Shown here: piece by piece, positions 20,022-28,390 of the stretch
Position numbering within the stretch: the first letter of the stretch is position 1
Layout: the number at the start of each line of letters is the position of its first letter
Assembly: GCF_024198255.1 (NCBI RefSeq)
Contig: NZ_JAJVKW010000015.1
Span: 124,001-188,000, forward strand
From: Myxococcus guangdongensis
GTDB lineage: Bacteria; Myxococcota; Myxococcia; Myxococcales; Myxococcaceae
Reading direction: 5' to 3'
DNA length: 64,000 bases
The notes under the pieces: model-generated
The model's input: only the letters and a program-made list of their open reading frames with translations
Told to the model about the DNA's origin: nothing
Databases searched by the model: none
Translations under genes and position numbers: made by a program

Positions 20022-21293
20022 CTAGTGGGAGTGGCCTTCGCCCATGCTCTCCTTGGAGAGCTCGGACTTGAGGATGAACGCACCCTGGGTGACGAGGGGC
20101 GCGCCTGGCTCGAGACCTGAGAGCAGCTCCACCTCGGTGGCGGAGCTGGCGCCCGTCTGGACCTCGACGGGACGGAACTGGTGCTCGGCGACGGGGACGA
20201 AGACGACCTGCTCCTCGCCCACCTTCTGCACCGCCGCCCGGGGCACGACGACGCGGCCCTTCACGCCCGCGTCGGTCATCGCCTCCGTGGTGACGATGTC
20301 CGCCTGCGCGAACATCCCGGGCTTGAGCGCGCCCTCGGTGTTGGCCACCACCACGCGAACCGGGATGGTGCGCGTCTTCTCGTCGACGATGTCGCCGATG
20401 TAGCCGACCTCTCCCCGGAAGCGCTTGCCGGGGACCGCCTGGACGGTGAGCTCCACCGTCTGTCCCGCGCGGACCTGGGCGAGCCGCGACTCGGGCAGGT
20501 CGAGCAGGGCCCAGAGCTGGGAGAGTTCGGCGACGGTGAAGAGGGACGTGGTGGCCTCGACGGCCTGGCCCACGATGCCGTGTATCTCCACCACGGTGCC
20601 GCTCATCGGGCTGATGGCGGGGAAGCGCGAGCTGTAGTGCTCGTTGGCGCGCAGCGTGGCGATTTCGCCGTCGGAGAGCCCCAGCGCGTGGAGTCGCCCA
20701 TCGGCCGCGTTCCGCTCGGCCTGGGCGGTGACGAAGAGGCTCTCCGCCTCGCGTGTCTCGCGCTCGCTGGTGATGCCCTTGGCGAGCAGCTCCTGCTCGC
20801 GGCGGAAGTTCCCCTCCGCCACGCGCGCCTGGGTCGCCGCGGAGAGGTAGTCCGCGCGCGCCTGCCCCAGCTCCGGGCTGTCCAGGTGTCCGAGCACCTG
20901 GCCCTTCTTCACCTTCTGGCCCAACACGACGGCGAGGGTGTCGAGCCTGCCCGGAACACGAGAGGCGACCTTGGCCACGCCGTCTTGCGTGAAGGTGATG
21001 CGGGCGGGCACGGAGAGGCCGGACGAGAGCGGCTTCACCTGGGCCTGGCCGAGCTCCAGCTTCGCCGAACGCGCGGCCTCGGGCGTGAGGGTGATGAGCT
21101 GGTCGTGGTCGTCATCGTCTCCGTGCGCCGCTTCTCCGGGCGCGTGGTCGTCGCCCTCCGGGTGGTCGGATGACTTGCTGCTGGAGGAGGGCTTCGTCGC
21201 CGTTTCCGGAGGAGGGGCGCCCTTCTTCTCGGCGCAGCCGGTGGAGAGGAAGGACAGGGCCAGCGTGACGAACAGCGGGATGGACGCTTTCAT
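20022..21293 (-). CDS. RND efflux periplasmic adaptor, lipoprotein (CzcB type)
   Basis: 423 residues. MKASIPLFVTLALSFLSTGC is a lipoprotein signal, followed by a His/Asp-rich stretch (HGDDDDHDQ and neighbouring EGDDHAPGEAAH) that could bind metal, then the barrel-sandwich, alpha-hairpin and beta-barrel segments of a membrane-fusion protein. It ends in GEGHSH, another His-containing tail. It links the inner-membrane pump (16851-20012) to the outer-membrane channel (21290-22516). Its ATG overlaps the channel gene's stop (ATGA), showing translational coupling. Confidence 0.94.
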   Translation of the reverse strand: MKASIPLFVTLALSFLSTGCAEKKGAPPPETATKPSSSSKSSDHPEGDDHAPGEAAHGDDDDHDQLITLTPEAARSAKLELGQAQVKPLSSGLSVPARITFTQDGVAKVASRVPGRLDTLAVVLGQKVKKGQVLGHLDSPELGQARADYLSAATQARVAEGNFRREQELLAKGITSERETREAESLFVTAQAERNAADGRLHALGLSDGEIATLRANEHYSSRFPAISPMSGTVVEIHGIVGQAVEATTSLFTVAELSQLWALLDLPESRLAQVRAGQTVELTVQAVPGKRFRGEVGYIGDIVDEKTRTIPVRVVVANTEGALKPGMFAQADIVTTEAMTDAGVKGRVVVPRAAVQKVGEEQVVFVPVAEHQFRPVEVQTGASSATEVELLSGLEPGAPLVTQGAFILKSELSKESMGEGHSH

Positions 21294-22516
21294 TGGATGC
21301 TCCCCAGGGCCTTCAGGAGTTGAGCCTTGGCGCTGTTGAGCTCCTCGAGCGCCTCGATGTAGCCGCGTCGCGCGTCGAGGGCCTCGCGACGGATGATGAG
21401 CAGTTGCAGGAAGTCCACCTTGCCGGCGCGGTACGCCTCGGTGACCAGGCTCAGGTTCTCCTGGAGCGCGGAGAGGACATCCCCGCCGAACACGTCCGCG
21501 GCGGCCTGGGCCGTCTGGAGTCGGTTGAAGGCGAGCTCGACCTCGGTGCGCGCGAAGCGCTCGAGGGCCGCGAGGTTCTGCCGCGCCTGTCGCTCGCGCG
21601 CGGAGCTGACCCCGCGCGCGGCCTGGTTGCGGTCGAAGAGGGGCAGGTCGATGCCGAGCGTCCCCTGGAGGATGGTGCTGTCCTCCTCGCGCCCGTAGCT
21701 CACGCCCAGGCTGGGGACGGGCAGGGCCTGTCGGCGAGCAAGGCGAGATTCCGCCTGGGCCGCCTCCCATTCGAACCGCGCGGCCTTCACGTCCTGGCGC
21801 TGGCTCGCGGCCTTCTCGACGAGGGATGCGAGGGCCGGGGCGGGGGCGGATTGCGCGCGGAGCTCGCCGTCCGGCGTGATGGGCTCGGTCGGGTCCAGCC
21901 CCAGCAGGAGCTTCAGCTCCGCGTGGGCCTGGGTCCGCTGCCGCTCCGCGCGGACCCGTGCGCTCTGCGCGCGGCCCAGCTCCACGCGCGCCGTGTTGAC
22001 CTCGATGTGGGTGGCCGCGCCGGCCGCGAGCCGGTCATCGGCGGCCTTGCGGCCCTCCTCCGCGAGGGCGAGCGAGTCCTGGGCGAGCGTCAGCTCCTGC
22101 TCGGCCGCGAGCGTGGCGCCGAAGGCCTGACGGACCTCCGCGGCCAGCTCCACCTTCAGCGCCTCCAGGCGGGACTGGCGAGCGGAGAGCGTGGCCTGTG
22201 CGGCGTCCTTGCGGGCTCCACGCTGGCCGAAGAGCTCGAGGGGCTGACTGAGCCCCAGGTTGAGGTCGATGGAGTTCCCCGCGTCGCGGAGGCGCGGACC
22301 GAGCGCCGCCTGGAGTTGGGGATTGCCCTGGAGGAGACGGGACGCGCCTTCGAGCTGGGCCTGGGCCGATGCGGCCTCGGCCTGGCCTTCGATGAGACGC
22401 GGGCTCTGCGCGAGCGCGAGCGCGACGGATTGCTCCATCGTCAGGGCGCGGGTCGCGAGGGCTGGCGCCGACGCGACGAAGAACAGGACTGCGAGGGGAA
22501 TGGCTGTGGGACGCAC
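21290..22516 (-). CDS. TolC-family outer-membrane efflux protein (CzcC type)
   Basis: 408 residues from the GTG chosen, which gives a signal peptide VRPTAIPLAVLFFVASAPALA; the frame continues upstream with Arg/Cys-rich sequence unlike a signal. The two OEP repeats are long Ala/Gln/Arg-rich helices, for example ARQSRLEALKVELAAEVRQA and LERFARTEVELAFNRLQTAQ, with a short VSYGREEDST beta segment between. It forms the outer-membrane channel for the CzcAB-type pump and overlaps the adaptor gene by four bases. Confidence 0.92.
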   Translation of the reverse strand: MRPTAIPLAVLFFVASAPALATRALTMEQSVALALAQSPRLIEGQAEAASAQAQLEGASRLLQGNPQLQAALGPRLRDAGNSIDLNLGLSQPLELFGQRGARKDAAQATLSARQSRLEALKVELAAEVRQAFGATLAAEQELTLAQDSLALAEEGRKAADDRLAAGAATHIEVNTARVELGRAQSARVRAERQRTQAHAELKLLLGLDPTEPITPDGELRAQSAPAPALASLVEKAASQRQDVKAARFEWEAAQAESRLARRQALPVPSLGVSYGREEDSTILQGTLGIDLPLFDRNQAARGVSSARERQARQNLAALERFARTEVELAFNRLQTAQAAADVFGGDVLSALQENLSLVTEAYRAGKVDFLQLLIIRREALDARRGYIEALEELNSAKAQLLKALGSIQ

Positions 22517-22821
22517 GTGGGCACACCGGTGGCGAGAGCGTCGGCGGACCCGTCCCGAGCACGGGCGGAGCCAGGCGGAGCACGTCCACCAAGGCCCGCA
22601 CGAGGGCTCGTCACGGGCGGTCGCCGAGACGTGAATGGAGGGCGCCTCGTCGCCGCCAGACAACGCGCGACGAAGGCCGTGAGCATGGGATGGAAGGGCG
22701 CGAGCCCGTTCACGCGCCCTGGCGTGCGTTCACGCGTGAGGCATCACTCGAACGGACGCGTGCCTTCATGCGTGACGACGCACGAACGGCGCAGGTGGGA
22801 CGTGAGAAGCGGGCTTCGCCG
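22517..22821. other. 305-base gap inside the metal-efflux operon with short direct repeats
   Basis: No gene is supported here. CGTTCACGCG occurs exactly at 22707-22716 and 22727-22736, 20 bases apart, with a weaker copy CCTTCATGCG at 22763-22772. The two-turn spacing suggests a possible regulator site, and an internal promoter for the pump genes is plausible. Confidence 0.4.
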
Positions 22822-23151
22822 TCAGGCCGCTATGGGCGGGCGCAGCAGTCGAGGCAGGAAGGCCTCCGCCTCGCGTTGCGGCTTGCCGAGGATGTCCTGG
22901 TGGCCGTTGTGCGCGACGGGGACGAGGCGGCTCTGGGGCGAGGGGATGAGCACCTGGCTGGCGCAGCAACCGCAGTGATGCTGCGTCGGACCACAGCCAT
23001 GCTCCCGACCGGTGTCTCCCAGGTCGGATTCACCGAGCTCGGTGTGGGCGACGTGTCCGGTGAGTGAGTAGTGGACGGCCAACTCGATGGCTTCCCCGAA
23101 GGAAGGCACGAGGCCGTGCACCAACACCAGCATCACCAGGAGACGCATCAC
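22822..23151 (-). CDS. Small exported Cys/His-rich protein heading the metal-efflux operon
   Basis: 109 residues. The N-terminus MMRLLVMLVLVHGLVPSFGE is a signal sequence. The mature part contains HGCGPTQHHCGCCASQ at about residues 51-66, with four cysteines and three histidines close together, a plausible soft-metal binding site, plus HVAHTE before it. It is not recognised as a named family. Its place 5' of czcC, czcB and czcA on the same strand suggests a periplasmic metal chaperone or sensor for the pump. The 305-base gap to czcC leaves open separate transcription. Confidence 0.7.
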   Translation of the reverse strand: MMRLLVMLVLVHGLVPSFGEAIELAVHYSLTGHVAHTELGESDLGDTGREHGCGPTQHHCGCCASQVLIPSPQSRLVPVAHNGHQDILGKPQREAEAFLPRLLRPPIAA

Positions 23152-23322
23152 CGCGGCGTTCTAATGAAGCCGTGTGGGGGATGCAAGGTGTGACGCGGCG
23201 CACGTGTCGAGGCAGACAACAGGTCATCCCCTCGGTGGGGGTGACAGGGTTTACCGGGTCCTGCCGCGCACAGTCGTGAGGGAACGGGCTCCCGCCGACG
23301 CGGCGCATGCACGGGGCCGTGC

Positions 23323-23350
23323 TTGACGAACCCGGGAGCCGCCGTGTTAC
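23323..23350 (+). promoter_or_regulatory. Candidate promoter for the manganese riboswitch transcript
   Basis: TTGACG (23323-23328), a 16-base spacer and TGTTAC (23345-23350). Transcription would begin near 23357, just before the conserved riboswitch core, which is where a promoter is needed. The -35 is good and the -10 is weak. Confidence 0.4.
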
Positions 23351-23359
23351 CCCTGCGCG

Positions 23360-23475
23360 CAGTAAGGGGAGTAGTTCGCGCCAGGAACCAATGGCGCAGG
23401 GATGCTCGACACACTGGCCTGAGAAGGCCCGGGCACCCACCTCGCGACGTGCGAGGCGAACGAGACCTTCGGACG
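23360..23475 (+). promoter_or_regulatory. yybP-ykoY (Mn2+) riboswitch aptamer
   Basis: The 5' conserved element AAGGGGAGTAG (23364-23374) and the 3' element GAGACCTT (23462-23469) are those of the yybP-ykoY family. AAGG (23364-23367) pairs with CCTT (23466-23469) as P1. GTTCGC (23374-23379) pairs with GCGAAC (23456-23461) as P2. Inner hairpins are GCGCCA/TGGCGC (23378-23383/23392-23397), GGCCT/AGGCC near 23416-23429 and CTCGC/GCGAG near 23441-23455. The downstream gene encodes a GDT1/UPF0016 manganese transporter, the best-known target of this riboswitch class. Mn2+ is expected to raise expression. Confidence 0.88.
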
Positions 23476-23517
23476 GGGTTCAACCCGGCCGAGGTCGTTC
23501 GTGCGTGCGTCCCCGCT

Positions 23518-23549
23518 CCTCACGAGTCCCTCGGCCATGTGACGTGAGG
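23518..23549 (+). promoter_or_regulatory. Ribosome-site-sequestering hairpin (riboswitch expression platform)
   Basis: CCTCACG (23518-23524) is the perfect complement of CGTGAGG (23543-23549), which contains the GAGG ribosome site of the gene starting at 23558. GGCCGAG (23488-23494) can also pair with CTCGGCC (23530-23536), giving a competing fold. This fits translational control by the aptamer just upstream. Confidence 0.55.
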
Positions 23550-23557
23550 TGCATGTC

Positions 23558-24157
23558 GTGCTCGAGGCAATCGTCGGTTCGTTCGTACTCGTCGCCGCCA
23601 GTGAGATGGGTGACAAGACCCAGCTGTTGGCCTTCTCCCTGGCCTCCCGGTTCCGCAAGCCCTGGGTGGTGATTCTCGGAATCCTCATCGCCACCCTGGC
23701 CAACCACGCGCTCGCCGCGAGCGTGGGCACCTGGGTGTCCTCACATGTGTCGCCCCGGGTCATGGCGGGCGTGCTGGCGGTCCTGTTCATCGCGTTCGGC
23801 CTGTGGACGCTCAAGCCCGACACGCTGGAGGAGTCGAAGAACCCCGCGCGCTTCGGCGCGCTGCTCACCACCATCATCCTGTTCTTCCTGGCGGAGATGG
23901 GTGACAAGACCCAGTTCGCCACGGTGGCGCTCGCGGCGCGCTACCAGTCCATCACGCTGGTGACGATTGGGACGACGGTGGGCATGCTCGCCGCGAACAT
24001 CCCCGCCGTGTTCCTCGGCGACAAGCTCGCGGCCAAGGTGCAGATGAAGTGGGTGCGGTGGGTCGCCGCCTCCATCTTCTTCGTCTTCGGCGCGCTCTCC
24101 CTGTGGGCCGCGCTGCGGGGCGGCGTCGACATGACGGCGGGGATGTCCGCGCCGTAG
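23558..24157 (+). CDS. TMEM165/GDT1 (UPF0016) family manganese/cation transporter
   Basis: 199 residues, about six membrane helices. The two family signature motifs E-x-G-D-K-T are present as ASEMGDKTQLLAFSLA near the N-terminus and LAEMGDKTQFATVALAA at about residue 115. These acidic residues bind the transported cation, and bacterial members export Mn2+ (or Ca2+) across the inner membrane. Start GTG at 23558 has GAGG eight bases upstream; an in-frame GTG at 23549 lacks a ribosome site. Controlled by the riboswitch at 23360-23475, so the gene is expected to protect against Mn excess. Confidence 0.93.
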   Translation: MLEAIVGSFVLVAASEMGDKTQLLAFSLASRFRKPWVVILGILIATLANHALAASVGTWVSSHVSPRVMAGVLAVLFIAFGLWTLKPDTLEESKNPARFGALLTTIILFFLAEMGDKTQFATVALAARYQSITLVTIGTTVGMLAANIPAVFLGDKLAAKVQMKWVRWVAASIFFVFGALSLWAALRGGVDMTAGMSAP

Positions 24158-24169
24158 GGCCGGGGCCGC

Positions 24170-25075
24170 TCAGCCGGTCCTCCCCGCCAGCTCCCGGGCC
24201 GCCTCGATGAAGACGCGCAGCGGCCCGGAGCGCTGCGCCCGGCTGGGGTAGTAGAGGAAGAAGCCGGGCACCGTGGGGGCGTAGTCCTCCAGCACCCGCA
24301 CGAGGCGGCCGGAGTCCAGGTACTCCCGGACGGCGGGCTCCTGGACGTACGCGAGCCCTCCGCCCTCGGCGGCAATCGCCGCGCCCGCTCCGTCGTCGTT
24401 GGTGGTGACGCCGCCACGCACCGGGACGCGCCAGGTCTTCCTCCCACGCTCCAACTCCCAGGCGTACAGCGTCCCGGTCGTCTGTGATTGCAGGCCGATG
24501 CACTCGTGCTGGAGCAGGTCCTCCGGTTGCTCGGGGGCTTTGTGCGCCTTCAGATAGGACGGGGCGCCGACGACGACGAAGCGGAAGGGCTCGGTCAGGC
24601 GCAGCTGCACCATGTCGCGTTCGAGCGTCTCGCTCAGGCGCACGCCCGCGTCGTAGCCCTCCGCGACGATGTCGACGAGGCGCTGGTCCACGTCGATGTC
24701 CACCTCGACGCGAGGGTGGCGCGCCCGGAACACCGGCATCAGGGGCGCGATGACGAGCGGCACCGCCACCCGAGGAACGGAGAGCCTCAGCTTCCCGGTG
24801 ACCTCCCCGGGTTGGGCCGACGTCCGCCGAAGCGCGTCGGCGACCTGCGCGAGGCCGGGCCCGGCTTCCTCCACCAGACGCCGCCCCGCGTCCGTGAGGG
24901 CCACGCTGCGCGACGTGCGGTTGAGCAGGACCACGCCCAGCTGCTCCTCCAGCTGTCGCACGGACTGACTCACGGCGGCGGTGGAGACCCCGAGCTCTCG
25001 CGCCGCGCCGCGGAAGCTCTGGAGCCTCGCCACGGCGAGGAAGACGTGGAGCTGTTGGAAGAGACCTGGCTTCAT
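24170..25075 (-). CDS. LysR-family transcriptional regulator
   Basis: 301 residues. HTH: FLAVARLQSFRGAARELGVS followed by AAVSQSVRQLEEQLG. The effector domain contains GYDAGVRLSETLERDMVQLR and ends with APTVPGFFLYYPSRAQRS, both nearly identical in the LysR at 45853-46761, so the two are paralogs. Start MKPGLFQQLHVF chosen immediately before the HTH. It is divergent from the MFS exporter gene at 25199, which it probably regulates together with the hydrolase gene that follows. Confidence 0.93.
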   Translation of the reverse strand: MKPGLFQQLHVFLAVARLQSFRGAARELGVSTAAVSQSVRQLEEQLGVVLLNRTSRSVALTDAGRRLVEEAGPGLAQVADALRRTSAQPGEVTGKLRLSVPRVAVPLVIAPLMPVFRARHPRVEVDIDVDQRLVDIVAEGYDAGVRLSETLERDMVQLRLTEPFRFVVVGAPSYLKAHKAPEQPEDLLQHECIGLQSQTTGTLYAWELERGRKTWRVPVRGGVTTNDDGAGAAIAAEGGGLAYVQEPAVREYLDSGRLVRVLEDYAPTVPGFFLYYPSRAQRSGPLRVFIEAARELAGRTG

Positions 25076-25198
25076 CAATCCCAGCTTAACGGCTCGTTCG
25101 CTCCGGTCGTCTAGCTCCCGGGGTGGGCGCCGCATAGTCCTGTCTCCAGGCCCCGATGCGCCAGTGAACAGGCGGCGCGGGGACCCTCGGAGAGACAC

Positions 25199-26448
25199 AT
25201 GTCCATTCAACACACCGGTCCCCTGGCGGCACCGGCTCCGCGCTCGGCGTCCTGGGGCGCGGTATTCGCGCTGACCCTCTGTGTCGCGACGCTCATCGCG
25301 TCCGAGTTCATGCCCGTGAGCCTGCTGACGCCCATCGCGTCGGACCTCCACTTGAGCGAGGGCCGCGCCGGCCAGTCGATTGCCGTGTCCGGACTCTTCG
25401 CGGTGCTGACGAGCGCCTTCGTCGCATCGGTGACGCGGTCCGTGGACCGTCGCAAGCTGCTGCTCGGCCTCACGGGGCTGATGATGGTCTCGGGCCTCGT
25501 GACGGCCCTGGCGTCCGACTTCATCGTGCTCATGGTGGGCCGGGCGCTGGTCGGAATCGTCATCGGTGGCTTCTGGTCCTTGTCCGCCGCCACCGTGATG
25601 CGGCTGGTGCCCGAAGGGGACGTGCCGCGTGCGCTCGCCCTGTTGAACGGTGGCAACGCGCTGGCCACCACCATCGCGGCGCCGCTGGGCAGCTTCCTGG
25701 GGCAGTCCATCGGCTGGCGGGGGGCGTTCTTCGCGGTCGTGCCCCTCTCGGTCCTCACGCTGGTGTGGCAGTTCTTCTCGCTGCCCTCGATGCCCCCGCG
25801 CCAGTGGAGCGCACCGCCGCGCCTCCGAGCAGCCTCGCCCTGCTGCGGCGCCCCACGGCGCGGTGGGGCATCCTCGCCGTCACGCTCTTCTTCATGGGGC
25901 AGTTCGCCCTCTTCACGTACCTGCGGCCCTTCCTGGAGACCGTCACCCGGGTCGACGGCGCCACGCTGTCGCTGCTGCTGTTGGGGATGGGGCTCGCGGG
26001 GCTGGTGGGCACGTATCTCATCGGGGCGCTCGTGGCCCGGCGGCTGTCGGTGGTGCTCGTCGCCGCGCCGGTCCTGATGGCGGTCATCGCGGTGGCGCTC
26101 GCCGCTCTGGGGCAGTCGCTCGCGGCGACAGCCGTCCTCCTGGTGGGGTGGGGGTTCATCGGTACGGCGGCCCCCGTCGCGTGGTGGACGTGGCTCAGCC
26201 GCACGCTGCCTCGGGACGCGGAGGCAGGCGGTGGCCTGATGGTCGCGGCCATCCAGCTGGCCATCACGGCGGGGGCCTCGCTCGGTGGCGTGTTGTTCGA
26301 CCGGAGCGGCCACCAGGGCACGTTCGCGCTCAGCGCCGCGCTGCTCGGGGCGGGAGCCCTCCTGTCCATCCGGGCCTCGCGAGCGGCCCGCATCGGCGCG
26401 GAGGTCCCCGTGACATCGCTGGGAAATCGCACCGTCAACGCAGGCTGA
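25199..26448 (+). pseudogene. MFS exporter (DHA1/AraJ-like), single-base frameshift
   Basis: Two frames together make one 12-helix major-facilitator drug or sugar exporter of about 416 residues. The first covers 25199 to about 25799 and ends in VWQFFSLPSMPP; the second continues to 26448 from APVERTAAPPSSLALLRR with GQFALFTYLRPFLE, a well-conserved stretch of this family. The junction is a run of five C (25795-25799); adding one C restores the frame exactly, so one base is missing. This is either a real inactivating deletion or a sequence error. The motif for helix 2-3 loop (SVDRRKLLL) is intact. Flanked by its LysR and an alpha/beta hydrolase. Confidence 0.85.
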
Positions 26449-26524
26449 ACGGCCCGTTCACGTTCGACGCGTCGCGGGTGCGCGCGCTGGCCGGTAGCTC
26501 CTGGACACCACTGAATCACACACC

Positions 26525-27622
26525 ATGAGGATGAAGACGATGACGAAGCTGAAGACTCCCCACCGCCGGTTCCTGTCGAGCGCGTTGCTGTTCGGTTCCC
26601 TGTCCGTGCTCGGCGGCTGCGCCGCGGCCTCGGCGACGCCGGCGCGCCCGACGCCAGGCCTCGCGTCCGGGGACACGCGCGACGGCGCGGACAACTTCTA
26701 CACGAGCGACCGCGTCGCGGTTCAGCGCGTCGCCTTCAAGAACCAATACAAGATGGAGGTCGTCGGGAACCTGTTCGTGCCCAAGGGGCTCGAGCGTGGC
26801 GCGCGGGGCCCGGCGGTCGTCGTCGGCCATCCGATGGGGGCGGTCAAGGAGCAGAGCGCGAACCTGTACGCCACGAAGCTGGCGGAGCAGGGCTTCGTCA
26901 CGTTGGCGCTGGACCTGTCCTTCTGGGGCGAGAGCGCGGGTGAGCCTCGCAACACCGTGTCACCGGACATCTACGCGGAGGACTTCAGCGCCGCGGTGGA
27001 CTACCTGCGCGCCCAGTCGTTCGTGGACAGGGAGCGGATTGGCGTCCTCGGGATTTGCGGCAGCGGGAGCTTCGCCATCAGCGCCGCGAAGATCGACCCG
27101 CGCATCAAGGCCCTCGCCACGGTCAGCATGTACGACATGGGCGCCGCGAGTCGCGACGGCCTCCGGCACGCGGTGAGCCTGGCGCAGCGAAAGAAGTTCA
27201 TCGAGGACGCGGCGTTGCAGCGTGACGTGGAGTTCGCGGGCGGAGAGACGCGGTACACGGGTGGGACGCCGGACACGGTGAGCGAGGAGTCGAGCCCCGT
27301 CGAGCGTGAGTTCCACGACTTCTATCGGACGGCGCGAGGGCATCGCTCGAACACGTCGACGCGCCCGACGCTCAGCAGCAGCACCCGGTTCATGAACTTC
27401 TATCCGTTCACGGACATCGAGACCATCTCGCCCCGGCCGATGCTCTTCGTGACGGGGGAGAGCGCGCACTCCAGGGAGTTCAGCGACGAGGCCTACCGGC
27501 TCGCCGCCGAGCCCAAGGAGCTGGTCGTCGTGCCAGGCGCCGGGCACGTGGACCTCTACGACCGGGTGGGCCTGATTCCGTTCGACACGTTGACCCGGTT
27601 CTTCCGCGCGAACTTGAAGTGA
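26525..27622 (+). CDS. Alpha/beta hydrolase lipoprotein (dienelactone-hydrolase/YcjY-like)
   Basis: 365 residues. Lipoprotein signal: hydrophobic stretch ending SVLGGC, Cys at about residue 32. The fold is an alpha/beta hydrolase: oxyanion region VVVGHPMGAVKEQ, nucleophile elbow GICGSGSFAIS, acid residue probably Glu in LFVTGESAHS, and His in PGAGHVDLYD. The elbow carries Cys where the serine of GxSxG is expected, as in dienelactone hydrolases. It lies 76 bases after the MFS gene on the same strand, and LysR-MFS-hydrolase trios of this type recur in proteobacteria. Substrate unknown; predicted lipid-anchored outside the cytoplasm. Confidence 0.88.
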   Translation: MRMKTMTKLKTPHRRFLSSALLFGSLSVLGGCAAASATPARPTPGLASGDTRDGADNFYTSDRVAVQRVAFKNQYKMEVVGNLFVPKGLERGARGPAVVVGHPMGAVKEQSANLYATKLAEQGFVTLALDLSFWGESAGEPRNTVSPDIYAEDFSAAVDYLRAQSFVDRERIGVLGICGSGSFAISAAKIDPRIKALATVSMYDMGAASRDGLRHAVSLAQRKKFIEDAALQRDVEFAGGETRYTGGTPDTVSEESSPVEREFHDFYRTARGHRSNTSTRPTLSSSTRFMNFYPFTDIETISPRPMLFVTGESAHSREFSDEAYRLAAEPKELVVVPGAGHVDLYDRVGLIPFDTLTRFFRANLK

Positions 27623-27711
27623 CGCGTGCGGCGATAGGGCGTGCACACGAGGCCTGGAGTCATGTCCGGTGGATTCGGAGCGATTCGATGGAGGTGGGCT
27701 CCGCACCACCG

Positions 27712-28390
27712 GACGAGGTCGTGTCCACCGCCCGTCGCACGGGCCGCGCCGAACAAGTGCTCGGGACAAGGAGTCACTGCTGGAGGCGCTGCGCGAGGCG
27801 CTGGCCCAGGTGCCCGGCGCCGTCGTCACCCTCGGTCAGCCGCTCAGCCACCGCATCGACCACATGCTGTCGGGGACGCGGGCGAACATCGCGCTGAAAG
27901 TCCATGGGGATGACCTGGACCGGCTGCGGGGCCTCGCCGAGGAGGTGAAGAAGGTGACCGAGGGCACTCCGGGGGCGGTGGACGTGGCCATCGAGCAGCA
28001 ACTGGACATCCCGGAGCTGGAGATTCACGCGGACCGGGACGCGGTGGCGCGCTGCGGGCTCACCACGGGAGAGGTCGCGGAGGCGGTGGAGCCGGCCTTC
28101 GCCGGGGAGACGGTGGGCTCGGTGCTGGAGGGGCAGCGGGTGGTGGACATCGCGGTGCGCCTGGATGACGCCTCCCGGGTCGACTTGTAGGCCATCGCCT
28201 CGGCGTTGGTGGACACGCCGGTGGGGCCGCCCATCCCCTTGAAGATGCTCGCGAGCGTGACGCGCGAGTCGGGCCCGAACACCATCAGCCAGGCGGGCTG
28301 CTGTCCTCCACCTTCCTCAACATGCTGGTGGTGCCCGTGCTCTTCCCGCGGTTCGGTCAGCCGCCTGTCGGCTTCCGCGGCGAGCGATGA
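27712..28390 (+). pseudogene. Decayed heavy-metal RND pump gene (three fragments)
   Basis: Three pieces of a CusA/CzcA-type pump in three frames. 27712-27753 reads DEVVSTARRTGRAE. 27765-28289 begins DKESLLEALREALAQVPGAV, runs through the periplasmic domain and passes an in-frame TAG at 28188-28190, after which similarity continues as ALVDTPVG and ESGPNTIS. 28292-28390 reads GGLLSSTFLNMLVVPVLFPR, the pump C-terminus. At least two internal deletions and one nonsense change have removed all other parts, including most membrane helices. No functional product is possible. The last 34 bases overlap the convergent lipoprotein gene. Confidence 0.87.

Noticed and set aside
21293-22978. 561-codon frame antisense to the TolC-family gene
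   Set aside because: Arg/Gly/Leu-rich without a fold pattern; the minus strand has signal peptide and OEP repeats.
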